Shown in pieces: positions 1-11,461 of a stretch of 64,000 nucleotides of DNA. The first letter of the stretch is position 1; each line of letters starts with the position of its first letter. The stretch is taken from positions 343,001 through 407,000 of the forward strand of contig JACEVL010001642.1 of assembly GCA_020284085.1 (NCBI GenBank), read 5' to 3'. The notes below the pieces were generated by a model, which saw nothing but the letters and a program-made list of their open reading frames with translations, ran no database searches and had not been told where the DNA came from. The translations under genes and the position numbers were made by a program. The DNA comes from Aporrectodea caliginosa. Its lineage: Eukaryota; Annelida; Clitellata; Crassiclitellata; Lumbricidae.

Positions 1-424
1 CCGTCAGTGTTTGACAGTTGTTGACAAGGGGGAGGGGGGGTCAAAACTGCCTAAAATTTGTTGACATAATTAATGGACGACCCCAATGGAAAAACGACTC
101 CAGGGTGTTTGGAACACTAGTATGCTGTCTAATTACTGTTTGACATTGATCAGAGAGGTTTCTGACATTGTAATACAAACACAAATCAGCGGTTGTTCAG
201 TTTTAAAATGTCCAAAAAATAAATGACAAGTACATTGTAAATGTATGCATTAAGTAAATTTCTCCATTTCTTTTAAAATCTTGCAAACCATTTTTCTCAA
301 AAACCTTACCTGATACAAAAATTCTGACAACACCACTGGATTCAGCGTGCCAAATTCTATATAAAACAGCTAAAAAAAATTCGGAGGCAAAAAAAAGTTA
401 AAATTTGTTGTCCAGTGTATTTAC
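1..424. other. AT-rich stretch without a gene
   Basis: No coding frame, tRNA-like box or terminal repeat could be recognised. The sequence contains short TTGACA-type repeats and poly-A runs only. Confidence 0.6.
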
Positions 425-665
425 ATATGCACCTGCGGTGGTGTAGCAGTATGTTCTGTGCCTTGTAACTGGAAGGTCGCAGGTTCAAATCTACCTCAAG
501 CCACTGCATAGCAAGCGACCCTGGACAAGTTGCTCACCCACAATTGTCTGTGAGGAAGGCAATGGGAAACCACCTCACTCATCTCATCCCCGAGTGGGAA
601 AAAAGTCAATGGGCCTGCCATTGGGCAGAAACTCATCCTCATCATTATGTATATGGAGCACCTTT
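425..665 (+). mobile_element. tRNA-derived SINE, family A, copy 1
   Basis: The head resembles a tRNA: an A-box-like GTGGTGTAGCAG segment is followed about 50 bp later by the B-box-like GGTTCAAATC. After the tRNA-like part come CCTCAAGCC, a CACAATTGTC segment and a tail with ATCCTCATCATTATG. The copy at 806 shares the box layout, CCTCAAGCC and ACAATTG. It is a non-coding, Pol III-type retroposon; the short frames crossing it have no support. Confidence 0.72.
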
Positions 666-805
666 CACAAAAGTACCTCACAAAAGAGCTGTATGCACCA
701 CACATAATGTAAAAGTCATTAAGAAAAGAGGTAATCAATAAGCGAACTGTGCTCAGTGGACTAGAAGAGTCACCACTGGCAAGCTCTCACAGCAATTGTG
801 GGGCG

Positions 806-1010
806 CGGTGGTATAGGGGTATGTTCGTTGCCTTGCAGCCGGAGGGTTGCAGGTTCGAATCCACCTCAAGCCGTCCGCGTAGGGACCTTGAGCAAGTCCT
901 TCGCGCACAATTGCTCTGCAATATAATTGCTTCTGCGCCGTCGAGGCGTGTGGCACTTCTGAACTTCGTAAGAAGGGCGATATCAAAGATCAGTTGTATT
1001 GTATTGTATA
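806..1010 (+). mobile_element. tRNA-derived SINE, family A, copy 2, with LINE-like tail
   Basis: GCGGTGGTATAGGGGTATG looks like an A-box region and GGTTCGAATCC is a perfect B box. The body then reads CCTCAAGCCGTCCGCGTAGG. It ends in GGGCGATATCAAA followed by TTGTATTGTATTGTA, a short-repeat tail of the kind carried by L2-type LINEs. This suggests mobilisation by an L2-like reverse transcriptase (inference). Confidence 0.78.
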
Positions 1011-1189
1011 GCAATGCACAGCTGATAGTAGACACGATGTTCTGAATTCCTGGACTACATAGCATCAAAGAGGAGTAAGATATGTTAAGAGAATCACAAC
1101 ACACAAACCCCAACAATGAGCAGTCCCTCACTGATGGTAGAAGATGGTGTGGTGTGTCCCTCTGCTGATGGGTCTGTGGAAACGTTCTT

Positions 1190-2150
1190 TGTTCCTGGCA
1201 ATTATTGTCAATTGTTCGTGGAGCATCACCACAGCTTACGGTCAGCAGGCTGTTGTTTCTGGTTCAACACGGTCTGACTGGTCTATCGTACCATTTGGTT
1301 TCTTGCAGGGTTCATCTTAGGGCCTTTCCTTTATATTCTCTACATCGCCAACTTAACACTTTAAGAGTGCACTAAAAGCACTGGAAAACCAATGCAGCTC
1401 ATCGTTAAAGTGTTAAGCCAGTTTCTTTCTTTTTTGGGCTCATCAGTATGCAGATGATTCATGGCCCAGCTTTAGCGGCCATCTCCTTAGTGGAAAAAAT
1501 GCTGAACCCTGGGAAAACCCAGTTCATCTGGATCAGTAGCTATGGGCAGATCTGTAAAATTGATCTGCTAAATTTGCAACATCGTTTCCTCAAAACTTCT
1601 CTTCTACTATCGCAAATTTGTGTGTGAATCAGGACCAGGAATTGACCTTTTCAGAGCATGTGGGAAGAGTATGTCGAACATTCTTCTATCACCTGTGCCA
1701 AATATGTATGATACACAGTTCGCTTACACCTCAAGCAACACCACAACCCTTATGCACGCATTTATATGCAACGCTGTGCAAGCAGGCTAACTCTTTCCTG
1801 TGCTAACCAACTCGGTCTGTCTTAACGCTGCAGCTGATTGGAGGTACACCCAAGTTTGGGCATATATTGCACTGGTTGCTGTGTATCTGCCTTGCAGGCT
1901 GTGCTTCATCTTGTCTAAGACTTAGGGAGTTGTGTGTCTTGGTCTTCGCCATAGATTTCTTCTCTCTGCGCCAAGAGTCACCTGGTTGTTCCCCAACCAG
2001 AATTTCCACATTCCAGCCCATAAGTTTTGCCGGCTGTGGTCAGTCCAACATTCTGGACTAGACTGCTAGCATCCTACGACATGAGCTCTTTGGTTTTTCT
2101 TTACCTCTATTCCATAAGTGCTTGAAAACCATTTTGTTTAATCCATCATG
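1190..2150 (+). pseudogene. Decayed L2/CR1-type LINE reverse transcriptase, 3' half
   Basis: Conceptual translation shows, in order: a worn VPQGSVLGPLL motif near 1290 (read as VPFGFLQGSS), the YADD region near 1445, LNPGKTQFIW near 1510, a finger/thumb-like stretch near 1640-1700, a GGTPKFGHI-type motif near 1840 and a C-terminal HKCLKTILFN motif near 2110. The frames change several times and stops are common, so this is a dead 5'-truncated copy. A 45-bp block at 1370-1415 is shared with 6470-6510 just upstream of another LINE. The RT clade call rests on motif style only. Confidence 0.75.
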
Positions 2151-2159
2151 AGGTCAGTA

Positions 2160-2890
2160 GCACCTCTGACAAGTTTCTCTGAAGAAACGCTATGTAACTA
2201 TGTGATTACTATTATGACACAATTACAAACTGTAATTCTGTTCGAACTCCAATACATTGTGTACTGACATTTTATGCCTATATATCCCGAACATCCATAA
2301 CCCGTTTGTAAGTTTGTTTCAAGTCCTGTATGATCCTGTGCAGTCTTGATCACTTGAGTAGGGAGTAGGAATCAGAGTAACTGGACGTTAAACCTTTGCA
2401 AGCCAAATATATTTAGCCCTGGTTCTGGCCCCAGCCAGATATTTTTTTGAGTATTGGTCCACTGAAGAGAGAGTTTTAAGTGTAAACATGAAATTTGTTT
2501 AAAATTGAATTCTGTAAATGTATATGGAATTGATTTGTTTACATGTGCTTGTGCTTTTATAAGAAACAACCATAGTCTTAAAAAGCACTATAGCTCAAAA
2601 CATCATTGTAGTGCATCAAATAATACCGTACCAATAATGTTCTATGGTGTATGATAAAGACTGCAAATTCTGTTTAGACATGTACTAGTTGTTTCACAAG
2701 GTATTCAAGCTTTATATGAGCATACATAACAAAAAAAAGAGTCAATTGAATTAGCAGTAGGCCAAGGTTCAAATGACTTACTAATATATTACAGTGTGGA
2801 CTTGTTAATGCGCTCCCAAATAACATGCTATTCTGCTTATCAAGAAGCAGTGTTATGTCCCCAAAGCTATTAACATGCCATACCATTTAA
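2160..2890. other. No recognisable gene or element
   Basis: AT-rich sequence with no convincing coding frame, splice pair or terminal repeat. Confidence 0.5.
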
Positions 2891-2894
2891 CGTG

Positions 2895-3130
2895 CCAAAC
2901 ATATGGTCGTCGGATGAATGGACTGATAGTTGGATGGCTGTACTGAGAGCGGATGTATGGTCAAATGAATGGACTTCCAATTGGATGGACAGAAGAACAA
3001 ACTGATGGGGTCAGTTAGGATGGATAGATAAACTGACTGTCGAATAGATGAATGAACTGAGTCAGATGGACAGGTTTATGATTGGGTGGACTGTTGGATG
3101 GACTGACGGACAGTTGGATGGATGCACTGA
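2895..3130. repeat. Degenerate GGAT/TGGA-rich simple repeat
   Basis: Irregular repetition of TGGATGGA, TGAATGGAC and TTGGATGGA units over about 235 bp, interrupted by many substitutions. It looks like an old tetranucleotide microsatellite. Confidence 0.75.
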
Positions 3131-3139
3131 TTTAATTAG

Positions 3140-5840
3140 ACAATAGGTTATTTCTGCATTATTCAATTTTACACACAGTCTGGTTTACACATCATGCCCG
3201 ATGGTCAATCCCCAAAGACTTTGTCAACGAGTATGCACTGTATTTCTGGTACTCTGCCATACAATTTGCCTTGTAATCTAACAGAGTGTGTGTGGTAGGG
3301 TTTAAAGCAGGGGTGTCGTCAAACGACTGACCCGTGGGCCATTTCTGGTCTGCCAACGATGTTTTTCTGACCCACAAAGCCTTGCCTAAAGACTACACAA
3401 TTTGAGATTAAAAGTTGAAATTTTTAATTTGCAAATTGCCAGTCAATACTAAATCCTCACTCTGCTATAGAGGTTTTTGATAATGAAGATCAAACTTAAG
3501 ACTGTGTGTGTGCTAAAACTTAACCATTTAAGATTTTGTTTTTGCAAAAAAAAATTTTTTGACAGACTCCCCAAGTCTCTTCCCAGATCCCTACATCCAT
3601 TTTGCTCAGGCGCCGTTGACCACCTTATGACTAGCTGGAAAATATTGCCATTGGCCTGCCATTAAAAAAGGTTTAACTAATGCAAGGCACTGAACACATT
3701 GGTACTCTGCAATAGTCCTCAGAGTCAGTCACTAATCAACTGACTTGCTGAGTTAGTGACCAACTTTATAACTTAGTCAACTAAGTTGCATACTTATCAA
3801 CTAAGTCACTTGGATTTGTTGACCTCCTTACCAACTTGCTATTGACTTCGTAAGTAATCCAGTAAGCCTGTATAAATTTATAGTACCCGGTAGTTTTAAT
3901 ATTAATTGCAAATTTATATAATGCAAATTTAAGACAGAATCATGAGTGGTGGTCAATTACCTGATAAAGCAGGGGTAGTAAGTATACTATGATTGAGAAG
4001 CACTAGCAAACGCACAGCACTGTACATGGCAAGATTAATACATTAAAACAAATAAACAAATATTTTCCAATGGCAGCTGAAAATTCTCCAGATTCTTCTT
4101 CAGTTCATCAAAAACGTCGCTGCCTTTTGTTGTGTCATGCAAGCTGCAGAGACGTGTTCAACAACAATCATCATGCAAATATAATAAATTCACCATCCGT
4201 GAAAGGTTTTCCTTGCTTAGCTTGCTTTTATAGCTGCTTCCATTTGTTTTGAAACTTTTTAAAGATATTTTGTTACGTGACAAGGTTTATCTTAAGAGAT
4301 GTAAATTTGTCTGCCCTCATTCTGCCCTCAAACTTATTGAAAACATCTTTGTGACAAGTTTCGTAAAGACGCCTCAAGTTTTCTGTCGGTTTTCTGTACA
4401 ACCGGAGACATTTCTGAAACTGTCACACATGCATAGAAATCACCAATGGGAAACTTGTAGTCCATTTATTGCTCTAATTAGCAGCGCACTTAGACAGGAT
4501 GACTACTGGTTCCCTAATGTCAACTGCTTTACTAAGCACATTTATAATGCCGCAATTTTGCGCTTTCAACATCCGTTGCAAATTATTTTTACAAATCTGT
4601 ATGTGGCACAAAAAGGGTTAACATCCATCTGCCCTGCATCAATCAGATGGAAGGGGACTATTCCACCATGAAGGGTTAGGGTTGTAGAAGTCAAAATACA
4701 TATATAACAGAAAACTATAACTAAACTTCTACATACCAATAGATATAAAGCAGACACTAAATACACCCTTCCTGCAACATCAGCTACCACGTTATAGTAA
4801 GGGCTGTGTTATAGCGAGGACCACATTATACTGAAATGGTCATTAGTAGCTGTGTATTTGCACGTTACAGTGAACTAATGACATCAAAAATTCACTATGA
4901 TCACGAAAACAAATCCACAACATTTTCACTCGGGCATCATCGGACTTGCAAAGCGGCCACAAAATTCTGCTCAAGATTAAATTGCATTCTGAAATGGAAG
5001 CGATTTTTTTAAATGGGGTTCATTAGTTTGAATTGTCTCTTTGATTTTCCACCTTCACGGGTAATAAACTTCCAGTTAAGTTTATAGAATTCAGCATCTA
5101 ATTTTATGTGGCATTAATTATTTTTAAATCAATGCAGTACACATAAAACACTTTAGAATGAGCTTTTCTTTGCAAGAAGCAATTATACAATAAAGACATG
5201 TTTGCATTATTTGGATATTTAATTGAATTTTATCCTTAGTTTCTCTGAAAAAATCCATTAGATCGCTAGTATGAATACTACTAACTACTAAAACTATCAC
5301 TGGTCCCTTTATCAGATAAGAAAATTGCAAGCATAAGTAGCTGTTTGAAAAAATTGAGATCAGATAAACTAGTCTAGATTTTTTTATAAAGACGTTGTCG
5401 AGTCGATGCCGCTTAGCAAACCGCAACAGACTACACAGATGCACGTGACTCTCACAGCAGTCTGTAAGCCAGCAAGAGCTGCAGCTGGCATTCTTCTCTT
5501 GTACTGTCTTATATCTAGCAATTGTCCTACAGAACTGAATAAATTATTTCGGCAACACAGCTAAGTTAAGGGTGATGATGATAGAATAAGTCTCTGCAAA
5601 GGCCAAGAAAAGAGATCAGCACTGTGCTGCATATTTTGTTCCATAGATCACACGTGTGCAAAATTAATCTTTGGGATCGATGACCATGACTTCGTTACAT
5701 CCGAATTCACGTTATATTCTTGCTATAATGAAGGTCCGGCATACTATGCTAAATTAATCTACTTAAATTCAATTCAGTATATCCGAAATCTTCAGAACAT
5801 TTAGCCTCTACAGTTTATATCCAGCCTCTATAAGGATTAA
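3140..5840. other. Long stretch without a supported gene
   Basis: The longest open frame is 140 codons (4249-4671, plus). It matches no family I recognise and has no codon or splice support. At 3725-3830 there is a cluster of ACTTAGT/ACTAAGT motifs, some palindromic. At 3307-3340 there is a CAGGGGTGTC start resembling a hAT terminus, but no matching far end was found. Downstream PGAP3 exons were looked for on the minus strand here and not seen. Confidence 0.5.
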
Positions 5841-6415
5841 TTCTCTGTGGTAGGCCCTAGGGAATGGAATGGAATGGCCTCCCTCAGGAGCTATGCCTAT
5901 TCCCTAGATCAGTGCTTCCCAAAGTGGTGGTCCGCAGATTGGTGCCGGTCCACAAGTCCTCAGTTGCCGGTCTGCAAAGTGAGTCAAGAAACTGGTCAAA
6001 TTGTCTCGGAATCAAGAAATGGCTATTATATTTTTAAAAGTCATAAAAAAAAGACTTAGTAGGATAGCATTTAAAGGGCAATAGAGTCATATAATTGGCT
6101 AAACATGCATAATTGGCTAAACATGCATTGAAATCAATTTTTGAGGAATTTAAGTGATCGAAAACAAAATAGATAAATAATTAATAAATTTGGCACGGTC
6201 CTCCTGCAGTGGGAAAATTCCTGCAGGTTTGTGACACTGAAAGTTAATTCCTGCCGGTCTGTAACACTGAAAAGTTTGGGAAGCACTGCCCTAGATCATG
6301 TACTGATAGATACGTTTTATGGCCATTTGAGAACTTACCTTTTTGCCCGGGTTGGAGTTGGAAGCGCTTCTGAGTAGTCACCGTGAAAAGGTGCTACATA
6401 AATTTTTCATTCATT
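5840..6415 (+). pseudogene. L2-type LINE 3' end, split by a hAT element
   Basis: Before the insertion the translation reads VGPREWNGMASL and after it YGHLRTYLFARVG. This is the typical C-terminal end of an L2-like ORF2 (purine-rich AGPxxWNxLP, then FRxxLKTxLF). It is followed by GGTGCTACATAAATTTTT and a CATTCATT tail, the L2-style 3' terminus. The open frame is interrupted only by the 379-bp insertion at 5910-6288 plus minor decay. Confidence 0.8.
5910..6288. mobile_element. hAT-type non-autonomous element (MITE), 8-bp TSD CCCTAGAT
   Basis: TIRs begin CAGTGCTTCCCAAA and end in the complement TTTGGGAAGCACTG. The flanks CCCTAGAT at 5902-5909 and 6289-6296 are identical 8-bp target duplications, the hAT hallmark. 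The body carries two internal TTCCTGC(A/C)GGT(T/C)TGT(G/A)ACACTGAAA units near the right end. No coding capacity. It sits inside an L2 coding frame, so it is younger than that LINE. Confidence 0.92.
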
Positions 6416-6479
6416 AAATAGCAACTACAACTATTATTTAACACTGCAATGATGAGAGTATACTACAAGCAACTGGAAA

Positions 6480-7605
6480 AACCAATGCAGTTAGTTGTCA
6501 AAATGTTAAAAGAAGCTGGCCAGTATTGGGGCGGACCATGAGGGTGGAGATTGGAGATGACAAGTCGGTCTGGGCGCCTGTTGTTTGTGGTGTTCCTCAG
6601 GGCTCAGTCCTGGGACCACTACTTTTCATTCTCTACACAGCTGACCTCTATAATGTTGTAGCGTCGCTGGGTCCCACATCTCATCAGTTTGCTAACGACC
6701 TTCAACTGTATTTGTCCTGTCGACCTGAGGACTCAGTGGTGTGCGCACAACAAATGCATTGTGCACTTGAGACGGTGCACGACTGGATGTCTGCCAATCG
6801 TCTTAGACTCAACCCGAGCAAGTCACAGTTTATATGGTTCGGTACAACACGTGCACGTTGTAGGATCAATCAAAATGCTCTTGCATCGGCATCCCTTATT
6901 GGACAGTCCTGTAATGTGGTGAGGGACCTTGGGTGCTTCTTTATGGTGGGCTTACGATGGCTGATCATGTGTCACATATCTCCAGGATTAGCTATTATGA
7001 GCTCAGGCAGATCCGAGTTATACGGAGAACGCTGTCGCTAAGCGCTGCGGCTGTGCTAATACACTCTTTCGTCCTCACACGTCTTGACTACTGTAATGGG
7101 GTCCTCCTGGGCCTCCCTGAGTTCCGTCTTCATCAACTTCAGCTCGTTCAGAATGCAGCAGCCAGACTTCTGGCTGATCTACCGAGATATTCACACATAT
7201 CTGACTACATGCGACGTGAGCTCCACTGGTTTCCAGTTGCTGATCGTGTGCAATTCAAAATTGCTACGCTGGTTTGGAAGGCTACGACTGGTACTGCTCC
7301 GGACTACATTGCTGAACTGTGCCTTCCAGTTGGCACTCAAACTGGTCGGCAGGCTCTTCGGTCCGCCTCGCGAAATGACTTGATGATACCTTCGTTTCGA
7401 ACCACCACCTGTGCTCGTCGGGACTTCTCGATTGCGGCGCCACGGATCTGGAACGCTCTTCAGCCATCTGTGCGTGCTGCACGCGGCTATATGGTTTTCT
7501 CTAAACTCTTAAAGACGCATTTTTCAGCTGTTTGATGGCCACGTGTTGACTCTTAAGTGGCGCTTTATAAATGTTTTGTTACATTACATTACATTACATT
7601 GGACA
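6480..7605 (+). pseudogene. L2-type LINE, 3' part of reverse transcriptase with one frameshift
   Basis: Two overlapping frames (6526-7041 and 6933-7535) together cover RT motifs: [14 protein letters not shown] (about 6580-6625), a worn HQFANDLQLY in place of the YADD catalytic box (about 6685), LRLNPSKSQFIWFG (about 6805) and, after the shift near 6935, SYYELRQIRVIRR, LTRLDYCNGVLLGLP, AAARLLADLP and AAPRIWNALQPS. The YADD tyrosine and one aspartate are changed (FAND), so it is inactive as well as 5'-truncated. The 3' end is GGCGCTTTATAAATG followed by TTACAT repeats. The copy is younger than its neighbours because the frames are long. Confidence 0.88.
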
Positions 7606-7645
7606 CTGCACTAGAGAAATTAGTGATTACATTGAAAAAAAAACT
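7559..7645 (+). repeat. LINE 3' tail plus shared flank, copy 1
   Basis: GGCGCTTTATAAATG, the TTACAT run, then TTGGACACTGCACTAGAG continuing to about 7640. The same order recurs at 9253-9330, including about 45 bp beyond the TTACAT tail. Confidence 0.85.
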
Positions 7646-7758
7646 GACCAACAAATGTGTTGCTTAGCACTAAAATTTAACTATATTACCAGTACATGCA
7701 CAATAAGTATACATAAATAAATGAAACCAAGTACAAAAGTACAGTTTAATTCACTCAC

Positions 7759-7898
7759 CTTCCCATAGAACTGTGGCACACCACTGCCATCTTTTTGAAA
7801 ACCATCTACAGTCTTCCACATACATAAATATTTACACTCACCATCACAGTCCCAGCCAAAAACAACCATGTGAAGGGGCAGCTGAAGCATAGTCTCTC
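7759..7898 (-). CDS. PGAP3: PGAP3 (post-GPI attachment to proteins 3), internal exon
   Basis: A 140-bp exon bounded by a TTGTTTAG acceptor at 7899-7900 and an AAG|GTGAGT donor at 7758. It translates (phase 1 in, phase 0 out) to a segment containing GWDCDGECKYLCMW and GVPQFYGK. These match the Per1/PGAP3 signature, where cysteines in CKYxCMW and the PQFxGK motif are strongly conserved. PGAP3 is a multi-pass ER/Golgi protein that removes an unsaturated fatty acid from GPI anchors during lipid remodelling; this exon is part of the lumenal N-terminal domain. The phase agrees with the upstream exon at 15033-15167, 7.1 kb away. The following exon (starting WPF in relatives) was not found and is probably left of the window. 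Splicing is inferred from sequence only. Confidence 0.92.
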
Positions 7899-7959
7899 CT
7901 AAACAACACAAAACATTATAAATTTGGGTTATTATTTAAATCTATCAAATCTGGGCCTC

Positions 7960-9250
7960 TATATCATTTACACTGCTGACGTAAACTCGCTATTTGCTGC
8001 CCATGCTGTCAGTCAGTCAGATCTTATGCAGATGATGCCCAAGCCAACCTGCACTGCCTGGCGACTGATGCCGCTGCTGCAGTGCAGGTTATGAGCCGGG
8101 CTATGGATAGGGCTGTCAACGGGCCCCCGGGCCTCCGGGCCCCCGTTCGAAGGGCCCGGCCCGGGCCCTTAAATCAAGGCCCGAAAACCCGTCCGAATCA
8201 GCATATTATTTTAAGTAAATTTTAAAAGCTTAAATACAGACTTTCTGTGGCCTAAAACGCTGTGGATTTGAAGATGTGTTGGCCAACTACAGTGGTGTAT
8301 TAGTCATCGGCGCGGGGGTAGTTGGCAACTTGGCACCCGTACCTGTTTACTTGTCGGCTGGCTATACTAAGACCAGCCAAGCGTTGCAGCGCGTTGAGGT
8401 ATTACTGCTATTACCAGACCTGTGCATCATGTGCTGCTAGAGCCTTGTGCCCCTCTTCAAATCTGCCGCCTTCGCAGTATACCCTGTATCGGCGACAGAC
8501 CGCCGGCGAGTTTAAGCGTGAGAAAAAGACGAAAACCGTGCTATTTGTAGCTTTTGGACGACGGATGTAATCGAAGCGACAATTTCTATCCGACGCTTTC
8601 CGGTCGATCAGCGATACGAGGCGACGAACTAAGTGGACCGTGATCGAAGTATTAGTACCGAAAATCGCCGTTAGACACACGCCACAGGTCTTTCAATGTA
8701 ATTAATTAAATCAAATTTTGTAACTTCGTTATACTGTGACTCAACTATTTTTGGCTTTCCTCAAGCGTTTTACCAATGACGGGCCTTCGGGCCCCCGTTG
8801 AAAATGAGCTCGGGTACCCGGGCCACGTTTTTCTAACATTTTGACAGCCCTAGCTATGGATGCCCTCCCTGGTGGTCTGAATGTCATCTAACTGCTTGCA
8901 GCTTAATCCATCCAAGACACAATTCATCTGGCTGGGCACATGACAACGGCTTGTTACCTGGGTAAGTTCGCTACTGAGTGCCCTCTTTTCATTTTCTTGA
9001 CTACTGTTTGAGACCTTGGTGTCACATTGGATCAGGAACTTACCTTTGCCCAGCATATTCACCAACTCTGCCATGATTGTTACTACCATCTACACCAGTT
9101 ACGTATTATTATTATTATACTCGTTTATCTGTACAGAAACAGATAGGCACACCGCTATCTGGTACATAGAGTATGTAAAAAAGCAATTAACTTATCAGAC
9201 CAAGTTAAGTCTAATGTTGAGTTAAAGTGGAGCTACATAAAGAAATTCAG
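7960..9250 (+). pseudogene. L2-type LINE fragment interrupted by a hAT element
   Basis: Left of the insertion the translation reads FIYTADVNSL and, after a shift, AQANLHCLATDAAAAVQVM. Right of it come LNPSKTQFIWLG (about 8905), DLGVTLDQELTFAQHIHQL (about 9015-9070) and a YYHLHQLRII stretch. The same RT segment order occurs in the copy at 6480. The 5' end is truncated and several stops are present. After 9100 the sequence runs into ATT repeats and unrelated AT-rich sequence before the tail duplicate at 9253. Confidence 0.8.
8108..8852. mobile_element. hAT-type element, 8-bp TSD GCTATGGA
   Basis: The ends are TAGGGCTGTCAA and TTGACAGCCCTA, perfect 12-bp TIRs. The flanks GCTATGGA (8100-8107 and 8853-8860) are an exact 8-bp duplication. 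Just inside each end are GGGCCC/CCGGGC-rich blocks (8121-8170 and 8778-8825), probably subterminal repeats. The 745-bp body has no recognisable transposase, so the copy is non-autonomous. It splits an L2-like coding frame. Confidence 0.92.
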
Positions 9251-9252
9251 TC

Positions 9253-9330
9253 TGGCGCTTTATAAATGTTTTGTTACATTACATTACATTGGACACTGCA
9301 CTAGAGAAATTAGTGATTACATTGAAAAAA
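9253..9330 (+). repeat. LINE 3' tail plus shared flank, copy 2
   Basis: GGCGCTTTATAAATG, the TTACAT run and TTGGACACTGCACTAGAG with GATTACATTGAAAAAA, as at 7559-7645. The match continues past the tail, so the unit is larger than the LINE end alone. Confidence 0.85.
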
Positions 9331-9610
9331 CACCTAGTGCCATTTCCACCTTGTTTCATTCCTTTGTTGTTACTATTGTTGCCTGCTCTATATTGGTCTC
9401 CCAGTGGAGCGGATAAGGTGCCTGGAGCAGGTCATGTGGTCGGCATCATACCTTTGGTGCATTCCAAAGTTTGGCAATGTCTCTGATTACATGCATGATG
9501 TTCTGCATTGGCAGCCAATGCACTGTTTCATTTGACTGCTCCACAGAATGGCTTCATGACTGCTCATATATGCAGCTGTTCCCATTGGTGTTGGAAACTG
9601 CACTAAAATC
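9331..9610 (+). pseudogene. Short L2-type LINE fragment
   Basis: Translation in pieces gives SKVWQCL and, in another frame, NVSDYMHDVLHWQP (about 9475-9520), the thumb/C-terminal motif seen in the LINE at 6480 (HISDYMRRELHWFP). Several frameshifts; no intact frame. Confidence 0.65.
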
Positions 9611-9639
9611 CCCTACACAAATTGGTAATTATTCATCTG

Positions 9640-10740
9640 ATGTCATCTGATGCTTTGTTGACATGCGGTGTACCACAGCGATCAGTGCTTGGCCCTCTTT
9701 TGTTTACATTATGCACCACACCATTAGGAGCATTGCTTGATAATCATTCCCTGAGATATCATTTCTATGCTGATGATACTCAAATTTACATTTCATATGA
9801 CAGTCTGTCATGTGACTCATCTGTACAGCTGTTGTCTGCTGTCTTTGACGAGGTACAGTCCTGGATGGCATCCAATAAACTCCTCCTTAACCCATCAAAG
9901 ACTGAATTTCTGCTACTGGGCACTCCACAGCAACTTAAAAATTTGATGGGCTTAAGTCATTGAAACTGGGTGACTCAATTGTTCACTTGGCCGATGCTGC
10001 ACGTAACTTAGGTGTTGTTTTTAATTCTACCATGTCTCTCAGTGGCCATGAAAACAGTATTTGTAAGTCATCCTATATGTTCATTCGTGACATACGCAGA
10101 ATTAGGCGTTATGTGCCAAAGTCTGCAAGAATATCTCTGGCAAATGCATTGGTTTCCAGTCGCCTAGATTATTGTAATTCACTTCTTACTGGTATCAATA
10201 AGTCTAACATGCTTAAACTGCAAAGGGTTCAGAACTCTCTGGCTAGAGCCATAACTAATACATTCAAATATGAACATATAACCCCTGTGCTTAAATCTTT
10301 GCATTGGCTTCCTGTTCAACAAAGAATTCGTTTCAAACTGGGGCTCATAGTATATAAAACTGTAAACTCTGACCAACCACAATATTTAAAATCAGTTCTT
10401 ATTCCCCAGACTTATCATTATTCAATGAGGTCATCTGATCATCTTTGTCTGGTCATACCGAAATCAAGAACAGTTCTTGGCAAACAAGCTTTTTCAGTTG
10501 CTGGACCTAATTTTTGGAACTCTCTTCCTGTGTCTGTACGCTGTGCTCAGTCGCTTGTGTCATTTCGTTCTCGGCTGAAAACTTACCTCTTTCAAATTGC
10601 TTATCCACCGTAGGCTGTCTCTCTGTCTCTTACAGACTGATCTTTTGGATATTGACCTGATTACGGCTTGGTTTTGGTGTGCAATCGGTTGATGCCTTGT
10701 GCATTAGACACCGGCGCAATAGAAGTTGCTAATTACAATT
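9640..10740 (+). pseudogene. CR1/L2-group LINE, reverse transcriptase C-terminal half, one frameshift
   Basis: This is the best preserved LINE of this type here. Frame 1 (to 9963) has [13 protein letters not shown], the catalytic [24 protein letters not shown] and [10 protein letters not shown]. After a shift near 9955, frame 2 (9960-10613) continues through NLGVVFNSTMSL, SRLDYCNSLLTGI, QNSLARAITN, LKSLHWLPVQQRI, AGPNFWNSLP and SFRSRLKTYLFQ to a stop. The catalytic YADD is intact, but the RT N-terminus and endonuclease are missing (5' truncation). The 3' UTR runs to an AATTACAATTACA tail near 10740. It is a different subfamily from the 6480 copy. Confidence 0.88.
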
Positions 10741-11106
10741 ACACCACTGTAGATCCTTTATTGGTAACTGTAATCCCAAAGGTCTGCTCTAGGGTCCCAT
10801 AGAAAGCATCCTTATCGGCTGCCTCAACCTCGTTGGTGGGTACTGTCACAACAAAACTGGCCATCAGGGGCCGTAATCATGTCTACGTCATAGCCTAGTC
10901 GCCAGCTAGAGCTAAGTAGCGACTAGTTAGTTGCCGACCAGGAGTTTACGACAACCGGTAAGGTCCAGTATGCACGAGGCCTTCTTAAAGGACCGACTAG
11001 TTAGTCGACAGCTACGATAATCATTACGCTGGGTTTTCCCAATATTTATGTGGTTAAAGTTATCGCGTATGCGCAGGAGGTATAAATAGGCGGTCACCCG
11101 GGTGCA
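10741..11106. other. No recognisable gene
   Basis: Mixed-composition sequence with two GACTAGTTAGT motifs (about 10920 and 10992) and no coding frame or terminal repeat. Confidence 0.5.
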
Positions 11107-11114
11107 GAAATAAA

Positions 11115-11453
11115 CAGGCCCGCCGACAGAAATTCCGGGCCCCTAGGCAGAGCAGTAACGGGCCCCTAACTTTTTTTGAACAAACTGAATTTTTTTTTTG
11201 CTTTTCCGTGAAATTGTCAGAAGGAAAATTGTCACAAGCCGCATTTTCCGCCCTCCCGGGCCCCTCGTTACGTGTTACGTTATATTTTATAAGGCTTAAC
11301 ATCATAAACTTTGTATAGGCCTATACATCATAAACTTTGTATATCTTATTATAATATATATCATAAGTTGATTGCGGGCCCGGCCCGGGCCCCTAAAAGT
11401 CGCCGGGCCCCTGGGCATTTGCTCCCTCTGCCCCCCCCCTCTCGGCGGGCCTG
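11115..11453. mobile_element. hAT-type MITE, 8-bp TSD GAAATAAA
   Basis: TIRs CAGGCCCGCCGA and TCGGCGGGCCTG; flanks GAAATAAA at 11107-11114 and 11454-11461 are identical. Subterminal GGGCCCCT/GGGCCC blocks occur near both ends, as in the element at 8108, although the TIRs differ. Inside is a 19-bp direct repeat ACATCATAAACTTTGTATA (11299-11345). No coding capacity. Confidence 0.9.
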
Positions 11454-11461
11454 GAAATAAA

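Noticed and set aside
806..880. Possible true tRNA gene
   Set aside because: A and B boxes are present, but no complete cloverleaf with a paired acceptor stem could be drawn, and the sequence continues into a SINE body.
3307..3390. hAT element starting CAGGGGTGTC
   Set aside because: No matching right terminus or 8-bp duplication was found.
4249..4671. 140-codon plus-strand frame
   Set aside because: No recognisable domain, no splice or start context, and frames of this size occur by chance in 64 kb.
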